Below are positions 34,930 through 46,005 of a stretch of 46,145 nucleotides of DNA, in pieces. The notes under the pieces were generated by a model that made no database searches, was not told the origin of the DNA, and was given only the letters and a program-made list of their open reading frames with translations. Position numbers and translations under genes: made by a program. Numbering within the stretch: position 1 is the first letter of the stretch; every line of letters begins with the position of its first letter. This stretch comes from Burkholderiales bacterium (lineage in GTDB: Bacteria > Pseudomonadota > Gammaproteobacteria > Burkholderiales > Burkholderiaceae_F), in contig JADCGS010000009.1 of NCBI GenBank assembly GCA_020248865.1, positions 1 through 46,145 on the forward strand, given 5' to 3'.

Positions 34930-36918
34930 ATGGCGCTCGAACTCACGCTGCTGTTGCTCGCAGCCTCGGTGCTGGGCGTGGTGGCGTTCCGCTTCGCCAA
35001 CCTGCCGCCGATGCTCGGCTACCTGGTGGTTGGCATCCTGATCGGCCCGCACGCGCTCGGCCTGGTGCCCGACACGCGGGAGGCGCGCTACCTCGCCGAG
35101 TTCGGCGTGGTGTTCCTGATGTTCTCCATCGGCCTGGAGTTCTCGCTGCCCAAGCTGCGCAGCATGCGGCGCATCGTCTTCGGCCTGGGCATGGCGCAGG
35201 TCGTGCTGACCATCCTGGCCGCGATGGTGGCCGGCTTCGTGTTCCACCGCTTCCTGTCGCACTGGTTCGACATCTCGCTGGCCGGCGCCTTCGCGCTGGG
35301 CGGCGCGCTCGCCATGTCGTCCACCGCCATCGTCATGAAGCTGCTGGCCGAGCGCGGCGAACTGGAGAGCGAGCACGGCCGCCGCATTGTCGGCGTGCTG
35401 CTGTTCCAGGATCTGGCGGTGGTGCCGCTGCTGGTGATCGTGCCGGCGCTGGCCACCCAGCCCGAGCACCTGCCGGCGGCGCTTGGCTGGGCGTTCCTGA
35501 AGGCGGCCGCGATCCTGACCCTGCTGCTGGTGGGCGGCCAGTGGCTGCTGCGGCGCTGGCTGCACCTGGTGGCTAAGCGGCGCTCGCACGAGCTGTTCAT
35601 CCTCAACGTGCTGCTGCTGACGCTCGGCCTGGCGTACATCACCGAGCACGCCGGGCTGTCGCTGGCGCTCGGCGCCTTCGTCGCCGGCATGCTGCTGGCG
35701 GAGACCGAGTACCGGCACCGGGTCGAGGAGGACATCAAGCCGTTCCGCGACGTGCTGCTGGGCCTGTTCTTCATCACCATCGGCATGCTGCTGAACCTGT
35801 CGGTGGTGATGCAGCAATTCGGCTGGGTGCTGCTCGCCCTGCTGCTGCCCACCACCTTCAAGCTGCTGCTGATCGTGGCCCTGGCGCGCTGGCTCGGCGC
35901 CACCGCCGGGGTGGCGATCCGCACCGCGTTGCCGCTGGCCACCGCCGGCGAGTTCGGCTTCGTGCTGCTGAACCAGGCCGGCGGCCTGCAACTGCTGCCC
36001 GAGGCGATGATGCAGGTGGTGCTGGCGGCCATGCTGCTGTCCATGCTCGCTACGCCCTTCCTGGTCCAGTACAGCGAGCGCATCGCGCTGCGCTTCGGCG
36101 CCGGCGAGTGGATGGCGCGCTCGCTCGCCCTGACCCAGCTGGCCACCCGCACCATGGCCACCGAGCGTCACGTGATCATCTGCGGCTACGGCCGCAGCGG
36201 CCAGCACCTGGCGCGGATGCTGACCCAGGAAGGCATCGCCTACGTGGCGCTCGACCTCGACCCCGACCGCGTGCGCGAGGCCACCGCCGCCGGCGACAGC
36301 GTGGTCTACGGCGATGCCGGCCGCCGCGAGACGCTCGGGGCGGCCGGCATCACGCGCGCCGCCGCGCTGGTGGTCAGCTATGACGACCCGCAGTCGGCGC
36401 TCAAGGTCATCCACTTCGCGCACGAGATCGCGCCCAGGCTGCCGGTCATCGTGCGCACCCAGGACGACGCGGACCTCGACAGGCTGCTGGCTGCCGGCGC
36501 CACCGAGGTGGTACCCGAGGTGTTCGAGGGCAGCCTGATGCTGGGCTCGCATGCGCTGGTGCTGCTGGGGGTGCCGCTGGCGCGCGTGGTGCGGCGCGTG
36601 CGCGAGGCGCGCGACAGCCGCTATCGCATGCTGCGCGGCTACTTCCACGGCGCCGACGATCCGGCCGAGTTCGAGGAGGAGGGTCACGCGCGCCTGCATT
36701 CGATCACCCTGGCGCCGGGCGCCCGCGCGGTCGGCAGGCCGATCGGCGAGCTGGCGCTGCGCGAGCTCGGCGCCGAGGTCACGGCAGTGCGCCGCGGCGG
36801 CATCCGCGGCGCCGATCCGAGCGACGACATGGTCCTGGCCGAGGGCGACGTCGTGGTGCTGCGCGGCGCCCCCGAAGCGCTCGAGCGCGCCGAGGAGCGC
36901 CTCACACAGCCCGGCTGA
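34930..36918 (+). CDS. CPA2-family cation:proton antiporter (KefB/KefC type)
   Basis: A 662-residue protein. Residues about 1-390 form 11-13 membrane helices of the Na+/H+ exchanger fold (LTLLLLAASVLGVVAF at the start). A cytoplasmic RCK/TrkA-N domain begins near 412 with the NAD-type loop HVIICGYGRSGQHLARML, and a TrkA-C domain at about 565-650 includes IGELALRELGAEVTAVRRGG. These proteins exchange K+ or Na+ for protons under control of ligands bound to the RCK domain. It is divergent from kdsD and preceded by a putative sigma-54 promoter; no KefF/KefG-type ancillary gene is adjacent. Confidence 0.9.
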   Translation: MALELTLLLLAASVLGVVAFRFANLPPMLGYLVVGILIGPHALGLVPDTREARYLAEFGVVFLMFSIGLEFSLPKLRSMRRIVFGLGMAQVVLTILAAMVAGFVFHRFLSHWFDISLAGAFALGGALAMSSTAIVMKLLAERGELESEHGRRIVGVLLFQDLAVVPLLVIVPALATQPEHLPAALGWAFLKAAAILTLLLVGGQWLLRRWLHLVAKRRSHELFILNVLLLTLGLAYITEHAGLSLALGAFVAGMLLAETEYRHRVEEDIKPFRDVLLGLFFITIGMLLNLSVVMQQFGWVLLALLLPTTFKLLLIVALARWLGATAGVAIRTALPLATAGEFGFVLLNQAGGLQLLPEAMMQVVLAAMLLSMLATPFLVQYSERIALRFGAGEWMARSLALTQLATRTMATERHVIICGYGRSGQHLARMLTQEGIAYVALDLDPDRVREATAAGDSVVYGDAGRRETLGAAGITRAAALVVSYDDPQSALKVIHFAHEIAPRLPVIVRTQDDADLDRLLAAGATEVVPEVFEGSLMLGSHALVLLGVPLARVVRRVREARDSRYRMLRGYFHGADDPAEFEEEGHARLHSITLAPGARAVGRPIGELALRELGAEVTAVRRGGIRGADPSDDMVLAEGDVVVLRGAPEALERAEERLTQPG

Positions 36919-36920
36919 GC

Positions 36921-37499
36921 ATGCGCCGCCGCGACCTTCTTGCCGCTGCATCGGCCCTGCCGCTGGCGCTGGCACCTGTCCCGCAGCCGGCCGCGCAGGA
37001 GGCGGCCGCGCTCGACGCGGCCTTTGCCGCCGGTGGGGTGGCGCTGCTGCTGCGTCACGCGCTGACCGAGCCCGGCATCGGCGACCCGCCGGGCTACCGT
37101 CTGGACGACTGCCGCAGCCAGCGCAACCTGTCGGCCGAGGGGCGGGCCCAGGCCGAGCGGCTGGGCCAGGAGCTGCGCGCGCGCCGGTGGCGCTTCGACG
37201 AAGTGCGTTCGTCGCGCTGGTGCCGCTGCGTCGACACGGCGCGGCTGGCCTTTCCCGGCCGCCAGGTCGAGGTGCTGGAGGCGCTGAATTCGTTCTTCGA
37301 CGACCGCGGTGCGGCCACTGCGCGCACCGAGGCGCTGCGCGGTTGGCTGCTGCAACTGGGCCGACGCAATGCAGCGCTGATTACGCATCAGGTCAACATC
37401 GCGGCGCTGACCAATACCGGCGCGGCGATGGGTGAGGGCGTGATCCTGCGCGTGGCCGCGGGAGAACTGCGGCCACTGGCGCGCTGGCCGGTGCGCTGA
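36921..37499 (+). CDS. exported histidine phosphatase superfamily protein
   Basis: A 192-residue protein starting 2 bases after the antiporter stop. The N-terminus RRRDLLAAASALPLALAPVP resembles a signal peptide, possibly twin-arginine. The catalytic RH is at 45-46 (LLLRHALTEPG), with RSSRWCRCVDTARLAF as the second conserved segment and LITHQVNIAALTNTG as the C-terminal His motif. The substrate is unknown; it resembles exported SixA/phosphoglycerate-mutase-like phosphatases. It is probably co-transcribed with the antiporter. Confidence 0.85.
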   Translation: MRRRDLLAAASALPLALAPVPQPAAQEAAALDAAFAAGGVALLLRHALTEPGIGDPPGYRLDDCRSQRNLSAEGRAQAERLGQELRARRWRFDEVRSSRWCRCVDTARLAFPGRQVEVLEALNSFFDDRGAATARTEALRGWLLQLGRRNAALITHQVNIAALTNTGAAMGEGVILRVAAGELRPLARWPVR

Positions 37500-37578
37500 C
37501 GGGCAGCCGCAGCGGCGCGGCCCGCGGGCTGCCGCCGTCGCTCGCGCGGCTGCGCTGCCGCCGTTGTCGCTTGCCCGT

Positions 37579-40431
<2,853 letters not shown>

Positions 40432-40566
40432 CGCCGACACGGCTCTGCTGCGAAAGGCCAACCGCGCACTATAGGGGATCGGGTGCTTGCGGGCGGCTTG
40501 CCCGGGACGGCGCGTGCGTCGGGCCGGCGGCGCGGGCCGGCTGCCGGACCGACCGCCAGTTGCGCA

Positions 40567-40581
40567 GCACCGGACCGGTGC
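40567..40581. repeat. 15-base palindrome upstream of the MFS gene
   Basis: GCACCGG-A-CCGGTGC, perfect 7-bp arms. Flanking CCAGT and ACTGG (about 12 bases further out on each side) add 5 more complementary bases. It lies 27 bases before the MFS start, and could be an operator or leader hairpin. Confidence 0.55.
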
Positions 40582-40607
40582 GCGGCGACTGGGTACCATC
40601 CGCGGCC

Positions 40608-41846
40608 ATGTCCCTTGCACCGCCGGCCGGCACGCGGCCCTCGCGCATGACCGGCACCGAGATCCGCGCCACCGCCACCCTGACGGTGATCGCCTCGCTG
40701 CGCCTGCTCGGCCTGTTCCTGATCCTGCCGGTGTTCGCGGTGCATGCGCAGCAGTTGCCCGGCGGCAGCAACACCACGCTGGTGGGCCTGGCGCTCGGCA
40801 TCTACGCGGCCACGCAGGCGCTGCTGCAGATCCCGTTCGGGGCGGCGAGCGACCGCTGGGGCCGCAAGCCGGTCATCGTCGCCGGCCTGCTGCTGTTTGC
40901 CCTCGGCAGCTTCGTCGCGGCGGCTGCCGACAGCCTGTGGATGACCATCGTCGGCCGCGCGCTGCAGGGCGGCGGCGCGATCTCGGCCGCGGTGTCGGCG
41001 TTTATCGCCGACTCCACGCGCGACGAGCATCGCACCAAGGCGATGGCCGCACTCGGCATGTCGATCGGACTGGTGTTCGCGCTTTCGCTGGTGGCCGCCC
41101 CGCCCCTGTATGCGCTGATCGGCATGGGCGGGCTGTTCGCGCTGACCGGCGTGCTGGCGCTCGTCGGCATTCCGGTGGTGCTGTGGCTGGTGCCGCCCGC
41201 GCCGCCGCGCCCCACCGGCCTGGCGGCCGATCGGGCCCACTGGCGCCAGGTGGTGCTGGCGCCGGAGCTGCTGCGCCTGAACTTCGGCATCCTTGCGCTG
41301 CATGCGGTGCAGATGGCGCTGTTCATCGTGGTGCCGGTCATGATGATCGAGCGCGGCCTGCCGCTGCCGCAGCATGGGTGGGTCTACCTGCCGGTGGTGT
41401 TCGCCTCGTTCCTGTTCATGCTGCCGCCGCTGATCGCCGCCGAGCGGCGTGCGCGCATGCGGCCGGTGATGCTGGGCTCGATCGCGCTGCTGGCGCTGGT
41501 CCATGCGGGACTCGGCTGGTTCTCGCCGGGACTGGCGCTGCTGGTGGTCTGGCTGCTGCTCTTCTTCACCGCCTTCAACCTGCTGGAGGCCTGCCTGCCC
41601 TCGCTGGTGTCGCGCCGCGCGCCGGCGCACGCCAAGGGTCTGGCGCTAGGTGTCTACAACACCACCCAGGCGGTGGGCCTGTTCGTCGGCGGCGCGCTCG
41701 GCGGGCTGGTGGCGCGCCATGGCGGGGCCGGTGGCGTGTTCTTGCTGGGCGCGTTGACCATGGCGGCCTGGCTCGTGGTGGCCTGGCGCATGCAGGAGCT
41801 GCCGCGCCGGCCGGCCGGCCCCGACGCCGCTGCGCCCAGCGCGTAG
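40608..41846 (+). CDS. MFS transporter (YajR-like drug/sugar efflux family)
   Basis: A 412-residue protein with about 12 membrane helices. The motif-A loop is [13 protein letters not shown] between helices 2 and 3, and the sixth-helix break has [12 protein letters not shown]. It is divergent from uvrA and followed by ssb 118 bases later, the common uvrA-MFS-ssb arrangement in Betaproteobacteria. The substrate is not predictable. ATG 40608 is used; ATG 40647 is a plausible internal alternative. Confidence 0.9.
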   Translation: MSLAPPAGTRPSRMTGTEIRATATLTVIASLRLLGLFLILPVFAVHAQQLPGGSNTTLVGLALGIYAATQALLQIPFGAASDRWGRKPVIVAGLLLFALGSFVAAAADSLWMTIVGRALQGGGAISAAVSAFIADSTRDEHRTKAMAALGMSIGLVFALSLVAAPPLYALIGMGGLFALTGVLALVGIPVVLWLVPPAPPRPTGLAADRAHWRQVVLAPELLRLNFGILALHAVQMALFIVVPVMMIERGLPLPQHGWVYLPVVFASFLFMLPPLIAAERRARMRPVMLGSIALLALVHAGLGWFSPGLALLVVWLLLFFTAFNLLEACLPSLVSRRAPAHAKGLALGVYNTTQAVGLFVGGALGGLVARHGGAGGVFLLGALTMAAWLVVAWRMQELPRRPAGPDAAAPSA

Positions 41847-41964
41847 CGCAGGGCCGGCCCGGCAGGGCGGGCGCTATGATCCTCGGCTGCATGGGTCGAC
41901 AGTGCGCGCCGCCTGCCGGAGGCCGGGTGCCGATCGACCCCGACCGACCCGCGAGGAGAGCGCC

Positions 41965-42438
41965 ATGGCGTCCATCAACAAAGTGATCCTGATCGGCAAC
42001 CTGGGCCGCGATCCCGAGACGCGCTACAGCGCCGACGGCGCAGCCATCACCAACATCACGATCGCTACGTCGGAGACCTGGAAGGACAAGGCCACCGGCG
42101 AGAAGAAGGAGATGACCGAGTGGCACCGGGTCGTCTTCTTCAACCGGCTGGCGGAGATTGCCGGCGAGTACCTGCGCAAGGGCAAGCCGGTCTACATCGA
42201 GGGCAAGCTGCGCACGCGCAAGTGGACCGACAAGGAAGGCCAGGAGCGCTACACGACCGAGATCGTGGCCGACGAGATGAAGATGCTGGGCTCGCGCGAA
42301 GGCGCCGGTGGCGGCATGGCGATGGACGGCGACGATGCGCCGGCCTCTGCGGCGCCGCGCTCGACCGGCAGCAGCGCGCGACCGGCGGCCAAGCCGGCCC
42401 CCAACATGGCCGACATGGACGACGACATCCCCTTCTAG
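41965..42438 (+). CDS. ssb: single-stranded DNA-binding protein
   Basis: A 157-residue SSB. The OB fold (1-112) opens [20 protein letters not shown] and contains [21 protein letters not shown] flexible Gly/Ala/Pro linker follows, and the acidic tip MDDDIPF binds repair and replication partners. A good GAGGAG lies just upstream. A TATGAT box at 41875-41880 may be its -10. The gene is near uvrA, so damage-linked expression is plausible. Confidence 0.97.
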   Translation: MASINKVILIGNLGRDPETRYSADGAAITNITIATSETWKDKATGEKKEMTEWHRVVFFNRLAEIAGEYLRKGKPVYIEGKLRTRKWTDKEGQERYTTEIVADEMKMLGSREGAGGGMAMDGDDAPASAAPRSTGSSARPAAKPAPNMADMDDDIPF

Positions 42439-42458
42439 GCCCTCCTTCTTCCGCCACA

Positions 42459-42478
42459 GCGCCGCACCTGCGCGGCGC
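42459..42478 (+). terminator. hairpin after ssb
   Basis: Arms GCGCCGC (42459-42465) and GCGGCGC (42472-42478) with a 6-base loop, 20 bases past the ssb stop. No T-tract follows. It may be a weak terminator or mRNA 3'-stabilising stem; the next gene begins 12 bases later. Confidence 0.4.
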
Positions 42479-42489
42479 CTGCATCGTTC

Positions 42490-43095
42490 ATGCAACCGCC
42501 CGAGGCAAACGCCGAACTGGCCCGCCTGCGCTGGGCCGCCACGGCCCTCGTCGGCTGGCTGGTGGTGGCCAGCTGCGCGGCCGGCTTTATCGCCGTGGCG
42601 CTGCTGTACGCGCCGTACGACATCGACTCGTCCGCCTACCAGATCGTGCTGTGCCTGACGGGTGGTGCCTTTGGGGCCAGCCTCGCCGCGCTGCTGTCGG
42701 TGGTCACCCGCGTCAGCCGCGGCTGGGAACTCGGCGACGGCCGGCGCTTTCCCGCGCACGAGCCGGGGCTGCCGTTCGCGGGCCGCCTGGCGCCGATGTA
42801 CGCCGTGCGGCCGCTGTTCGGCGCCGCCGTGGGCATTCTCGTCTACGTGTTGCTGCTCGGACTTCTGCTGATCGTGCTGTCGGGCGAGGCCGAACTGTCG
42901 TTCGAGCCGATCGGCCTGCTGTCGGTGGCGCTGGTGGCCGGCTTCTTCGCGCCCACCTTCCTGGAGCGGGTGCGCCAGACCACCGAAGCCTTCCTTGGCC
43001 GCGCGCCGGCCGCCGGCCCGGCGCCACCTGCCTCAGGCGAGCAGCCGCAGCACCTCGGGCTGCAGGTCGGGCCCGCAGGCGATGAGCGACGGTGA
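42490..43095 (+). CDS. four-helix membrane protein of unknown function
   Basis: A 201-residue protein with four predicted membrane helices: about 16-42, 50-72, 103-132 and 141-158. The third, PLFGAAVGILVYVLLLGLLL, is strongly hydrophobic. The C-terminal 40 residues are Ala/Pro/Gly-rich and overlap the convergent hisN by 63 bases. I do not recognise a family. It begins 52 bases after ssb on the same strand. Confidence 0.65.
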   Translation: MQPPEANAELARLRWAATALVGWLVVASCAAGFIAVALLYAPYDIDSSAYQIVLCLTGGAFGASLAALLSVVTRVSRGWELGDGRRFPAHEPGLPFAGRLAPMYAVRPLFGAAVGILVYVLLLGLLLIVLSGEAELSFEPIGLLSVALVAGFFAPTFLERVRQTTEAFLGRAPAAGPAPPASGEQPQHLGLQVGPAGDERR

Positions 43096-43866
43096 GGCGA
43101 GCGGATCGCCGCCGTCCCAGCTCGTGACCACGCCGCCGGCGCCCTCGATCACCGGCACGATCGCCGCCACGTCCCAGTAGGCCAGCTTGGGGTCGAGCAT
43201 CAGGTCGGCCCCGCCCGTGGCCAGCGCAAAGTAGCCGAAGCAGTCGCCCCAGGTGCGCGCCAGCCGGGCGCGCGCCAGCAGGGCCGGCACCCGCTCCAGC
43301 CGCGGCGCCACCTGCTCGCCGAGTCCGGGCAGGCTGGTCAGCAGCACCGTGGCGTCCTCCAGGCGGGTGCAGGGACGCAGCGCCACCGCGCGCGCGCTGC
43401 CGTCGGCGGCGTGCAGCGTGGTGCCGCCCAGGTGGCCGAGCACCGCCAGCCCGGCGGCCGGGTGCGAGATGCAGCCGAGCACCGGGCGAAAGCCGGCGCC
43501 GTGCTCGTCCTGCACCCAGCGCTCCAGCGCGATCAGGGTGCCGAACAGGAAGCAGTGTGTGATGAAGGCGCGCGTGCCGTCGACCGGGTCGAGCACCCAC
43601 CGATAGCCGCTGCCCTCCTTGCTGCCCCACTCCTCGCCGACGATGGCGTGCGCGGGGTAGCGCGCCTCGATCGCGCGCCGCAGCGCCGCCTCGGCGCCGC
43701 GGTCGGCCTGCGTGACCGGCGAGGCGTCGGCCTTGTCGATGACCGCGGTGCCGCTCATGAAGAGCGGACGGATGACGCCGTTGGCGATCTGCACCAGCTC
43801 CTGCATGAAAGGCAGGAATTCGCGCGCCTCGGCCGGCGACAGTGGGGCGCTGTAGCGGCGGTTCAC
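43033..43866 (-). CDS. hisN: histidinol-phosphatase, inositol-monophosphatase family (HisN type)
   Basis: A 277-residue Mg-dependent phosphatase. The metal-binding motifs are GEEWGS (Glu), WVLDPVDGTRAF (Asp-x-x-Asp) and YWDVAAIVPVIEGAGGVVTSWDG (Asp). The segments THCFLFGTLIAL and WGDCFGYFALATGG favour HisN-like over SuhB-like members, so the likely role is the histidine-pathway phosphatase; inositol phosphatase is the alternative. The start is GTG 43866. Three repeat units lie directly upstream, the last ending with a GTGA overlap at this start. Confidence 0.9.
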   Translation of the reverse strand: MNRRYSAPLSPAEAREFLPFMQELVQIANGVIRPLFMSGTAVIDKADASPVTQADRGAEAALRRAIEARYPAHAIVGEEWGSKEGSGYRWVLDPVDGTRAFITHCFLFGTLIALERWVQDEHGAGFRPVLGCISHPAAGLAVLGHLGGTTLHAADGSARAVALRPCTRLEDATVLLTSLPGLGEQVAPRLERVPALLARARLARTWGDCFGYFALATGGADLMLDPKLAYWDVAAIVPVIEGAGGVVTSWDGGDPLASPSLIACGPDLQPEVLRLLA

Positions 43867-44045
43867 TGGAGACCTTCGCGCTGCGCGCGCCGCGGTTCGC
43901 CTTTGGGGCGGCCCGGCGGGAACATGGGACTACCCTCTCGCTGCGCGCTCGGGAGTTCGCCCTTGGGGCGGCCCGGCGGGAACATGGGACTACCCTCGCG
44001 CTGCGCGCTCGGGAGTTCGCCCTTGGGGCGGCCCGGCGGGCTCAC
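43867..44045 (-). repeat. three tandem PPGRPKGE repeat units filling the gap upstream of hisN
   Basis: On the minus strand: unit 1 at 43986-44045 starts GTGAGCCCG, and its GTGA overlaps the stop of the HD gene. Unit 2 is at 43926-43985. Unit 3 is 59 bp at 43867-43925 and encodes MFPPGRPKGEPRRAQREGLQ, ending in a TGA that overlaps hisN's GTG. Units 1 and 2 are 60 bp, nearly identical and differ by one base at the CTC(T/G)CG step. Confidence 0.92.
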
Positions 44046-44644
44046 TGGAACCCCTTTGCGCCGGGCGTGGCCTGCGCCACCGCCGCCGCAATCGCCAGGT
44101 AGTGCGACAGCGGCGGCGTGGGCAGCGCCGCGACCTTGGCTGCGTCGTCCCACAGCCGCAGACGCACGGCATCGGCCGCATGCGGCTGGCCGATGAAGGC
44201 GTCGGCCTCGGCCTCGCTGAACACGCCGCCCTGCAACTGCAGGCTGCGCCGGGAGTCGGCCGACAGTGCCGCGAGGTACTGCGGGCCGCTGCGCGGGCCG
44301 CCATGCTCGCGGTTGCCGCGCACGCACAGGTAGCGCTTGGCGGCCACGTGCAGCCGGATCGGTTGCAGCACCGCGGGGCCGAACAGCTCGCGCAGCCGCG
44401 GAATGGCCACGAACTCGTGGCGGTCGTCGATGCCGCGCAGGGTGGGGCTTTCGCCCTGGTCGTTGATCAGGTGCCCGAGGTCGTGCAGGAACGCTGCCGT
44501 CACCAGCGCGGGATCGGCGCCGGCCTGCTCGGCCAGCAGTCCGCTTTGCAGCGCGTGCTCCAGCTGGCTCACCGGCTCGCCGGCGTAGGCGCGATCGCCC
44601 AGGCGGGCGAACAGGGCTTCGATGTCTGCGAACGAGAAGGGCAT
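44042..44644 (-). CDS. PhnZ-like HD-domain oxygenase
   Basis: A 200-residue HD protein. From memory of PhnZ residues, all equivalents are present: Tyr20, Glu23, His30, His54-Asp55, His58, His76, His99, Lys103 and a C-terminal Asp near 166. In order they appear as RAYAGEPVSQLEHALQ, AAFLHDLGHL, RHEF, RLHVAAKRYL, and RLWDDAAK. PhnZ is a mixed-valence di-iron enzyme that cleaves the C-P bond of hydroxylated aminoethylphosphonate; TmpB is similar. No PhnY/TmpA partner or phosphonate transporter is adjacent. The start is ATG 44644. Confidence 0.82.
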   Translation of the reverse strand: MPFSFADIEALFARLGDRAYAGEPVSQLEHALQSGLLAEQAGADPALVTAAFLHDLGHLINDQGESPTLRGIDDRHEFVAIPRLRELFGPAVLQPIRLHVAAKRYLCVRGNREHGGPRSGPQYLAALSADSRRSLQLQGGVFSEAEADAFIGQPHAADAVRLRLWDDAAKVAALPTPPLSHYLAIAAAVAQATPGAKGFQ

Positions 44645-44863
44645 CGGGGGTGCAATCGGGCGGCGGGGGGCGGGGTTCGGCAAGCGGGGCAGCAGCCCGC
44701 TGCGGCGAATGCTAAGGCGCTTGGCAAGCGGCCATGGCAGTGCCGCGGTGGGAATGTATTTGGTGCGGTCTAACGAATGATATGGACTGCCGCACCCCGC
44801 GCCGCCGCGGGTCGTGCGAAGGTTGGCGTACCAATCCTGCACATCGCTTCAGAGGAGGCCGTC

Positions 44864-45672
44864 ATGGGAGAGATCACCACCGTCGGTATCGATCTGGCCA
44901 AGAACGTCTTCAGTGTGCATGGCGTCGACGCCCACGGCAAGACTGACCGTGCTGCGCAAGACCGTCGGCCGCGGCGCGTTGCTCGAACTCATGGCGCAAC
45001 TGCCGCGGTGCCTGATCGGCATGGAAGCCTGCTCGGGAGCGCACCAGTTGGCCCGCGACCTGCAGCCGCTGGGCCACCAGCCGCGCATCATGATGCCCAA
45101 GTTCATCATCCCCTACCAGCGCAATCAGAAGAACGACGGTAACGACGCTGAAGCCATCTGCGAGGCGGTGGCCCGACCCAACATGCGCTTCGCTCCGATC
45201 AAGAGCGTCGAGCGCCAGGTGCTGCACGAGGTCAACGCCCGCAGCCGCGCGCTCGACGAGGACATCCTGGCCTACGACCGGCGCATCAGCGCCCAGGTGC
45301 GTGACAGCGCGGCCATGCAACGCATCGTGGCCGTCTGCGGCGTGGGACCCGTCACCGCCAGCGCGGTGGTGGCCAGCGTGGGGGATGCGAAGCTGTTCAG
45401 GAATGGTCGGCAGTTTGCCGCCTGGCTGGGGCTGGTGGGCTGGGGCTGGTGCCGCGGCAGTTCTCCACCGGCGGCAAGCCGGTGCTCGGGCGCATCAACA
45501 GGCAGGGCGATGTGTACTTGCGCACGCTGTTGATCCATGGCGCGCGCTCGGCGCTGCTGGCGCTGACGCGCCGCCATGACAAGCTGAGTCGCTGGGCTGG
45601 CGCGCTGATCGAGCGGCGCGGCTTCAAGAAGGCGTGTGTGGCGCCGGCGGCGAAGAATGCACGTGTGATCTG
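44864..45672 (+). pseudogene. IS110-family transposase remnant, frameshifted and internally deleted
   Basis: The N-terminus GEITTVGIDLAKNVFSVHG and DEDD-type segments mark an IS110/IS1111 transposase with good GAGGAG. Lesions: a 4-base insertion near 44940-44946 (frame change inside GKTVLRKTVGRGAL); a missing central portion of about 70 residues between KSVERQ and VLHEVNARSRALDEDILAYD; and a 14-bp tandem duplication at 45424-45437/45438-45451 that shifts frame in the AAWLGLVPRQFSTGGK region. It then stops at KNARVIW, joined to IS3-like sequence. It cannot make a working enzyme. Confidence 0.88.
45424..45451 (+). repeat. 14-bp tandem duplication in the IS110 remnant
   Basis: GGCTGGGGCTGGTG occurs twice back to back at 45424-45437 and 45438-45451. 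Removing one copy restores the expected LGLVPRQFSTGG reading. It is a likely replication-slippage lesion. Confidence 0.9.
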
Positions 45673-46005
45673 GGTGCGCGCCTACGAGTCGGTCAGCCAG
45701 GCCCGCGCCTGGCTGGCACGCTTCATCGAGTTCTACAACACACGCCGGCCGCACTCGAGCCATGATCGAAAGACACCGGACGAGTTCTACTTCGCCAGTC
45801 TGTCGGCGATGAAGAAAGCGGCTCGAGCGATGATCGCGGCACGCCACACGGGTTATGCACCGCCGGCCGGTTCCCGGTTCGTCGCAAGCGACCGAGCCGG
45901 CCGGCCGTGCATAACCCTGCAGCGTGACCAATTCGACGTTTCCTAACCGCAGAGAATCCACTTATCGGACCCGGTTCGCTGTTCAGACGAATGGGGCCAG
46001 CTCTG
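45673..46005 (+). mobile_element. 3' remnant of an IS3-family element fused to the IS110 remnant
   Basis: From about 45673 the frame changes family: VRAYESVSQARAWLARFIEF then YNTRRPHSSHDRKTPDEFYF is the C-terminal DDE-integrase segment of IS3 OrfB (FYNTRRPHSS). The combined frame ends at 45946. The sequence after the stop, with AATCCACTTATCGGACC and a GGGGCCAGCTCTG end, resembles IS3-type right ends, giving an approximate boundary near 46005. No target duplication could be defined; the left end of this element is absent. Confidence 0.7.
45850..45917. repeat. 21-bp near-perfect inverted repeat in the IS scar
   Basis: Arms at 45850-45870 and 45897-45917 match at 20 of 21 positions as inverted copies (GGGTTATGCAC outermost), with a 26-base spacer. 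It lies in the reading frame downstream of the IS3 segment and forms a very stable hairpin. It is not the outer end of either element as I delimit them. Confidence 0.8.

Noticed and set aside
34726..36975. 750-codon upstream extension of kdsD
   Set aside because: It lies antisense to the Kef-type antiporter, is His/Gln/Arg-rich, and the KdsD family starts at 34725.
37502..37533. GGCAGCC/GGCTGCC hairpin between the histidine phosphatase and uvrA
   Set aside because: Arms are only 7 bp with an 18-base loop and no T-tract on either strand. It is not above what GC-rich DNA gives by chance.
45449..45946. A functional 165-residue hybrid transposase
   Set aside because: It has only the C-terminal part of IS110 and of IS3 OrfB, with no complete catalytic core from either.
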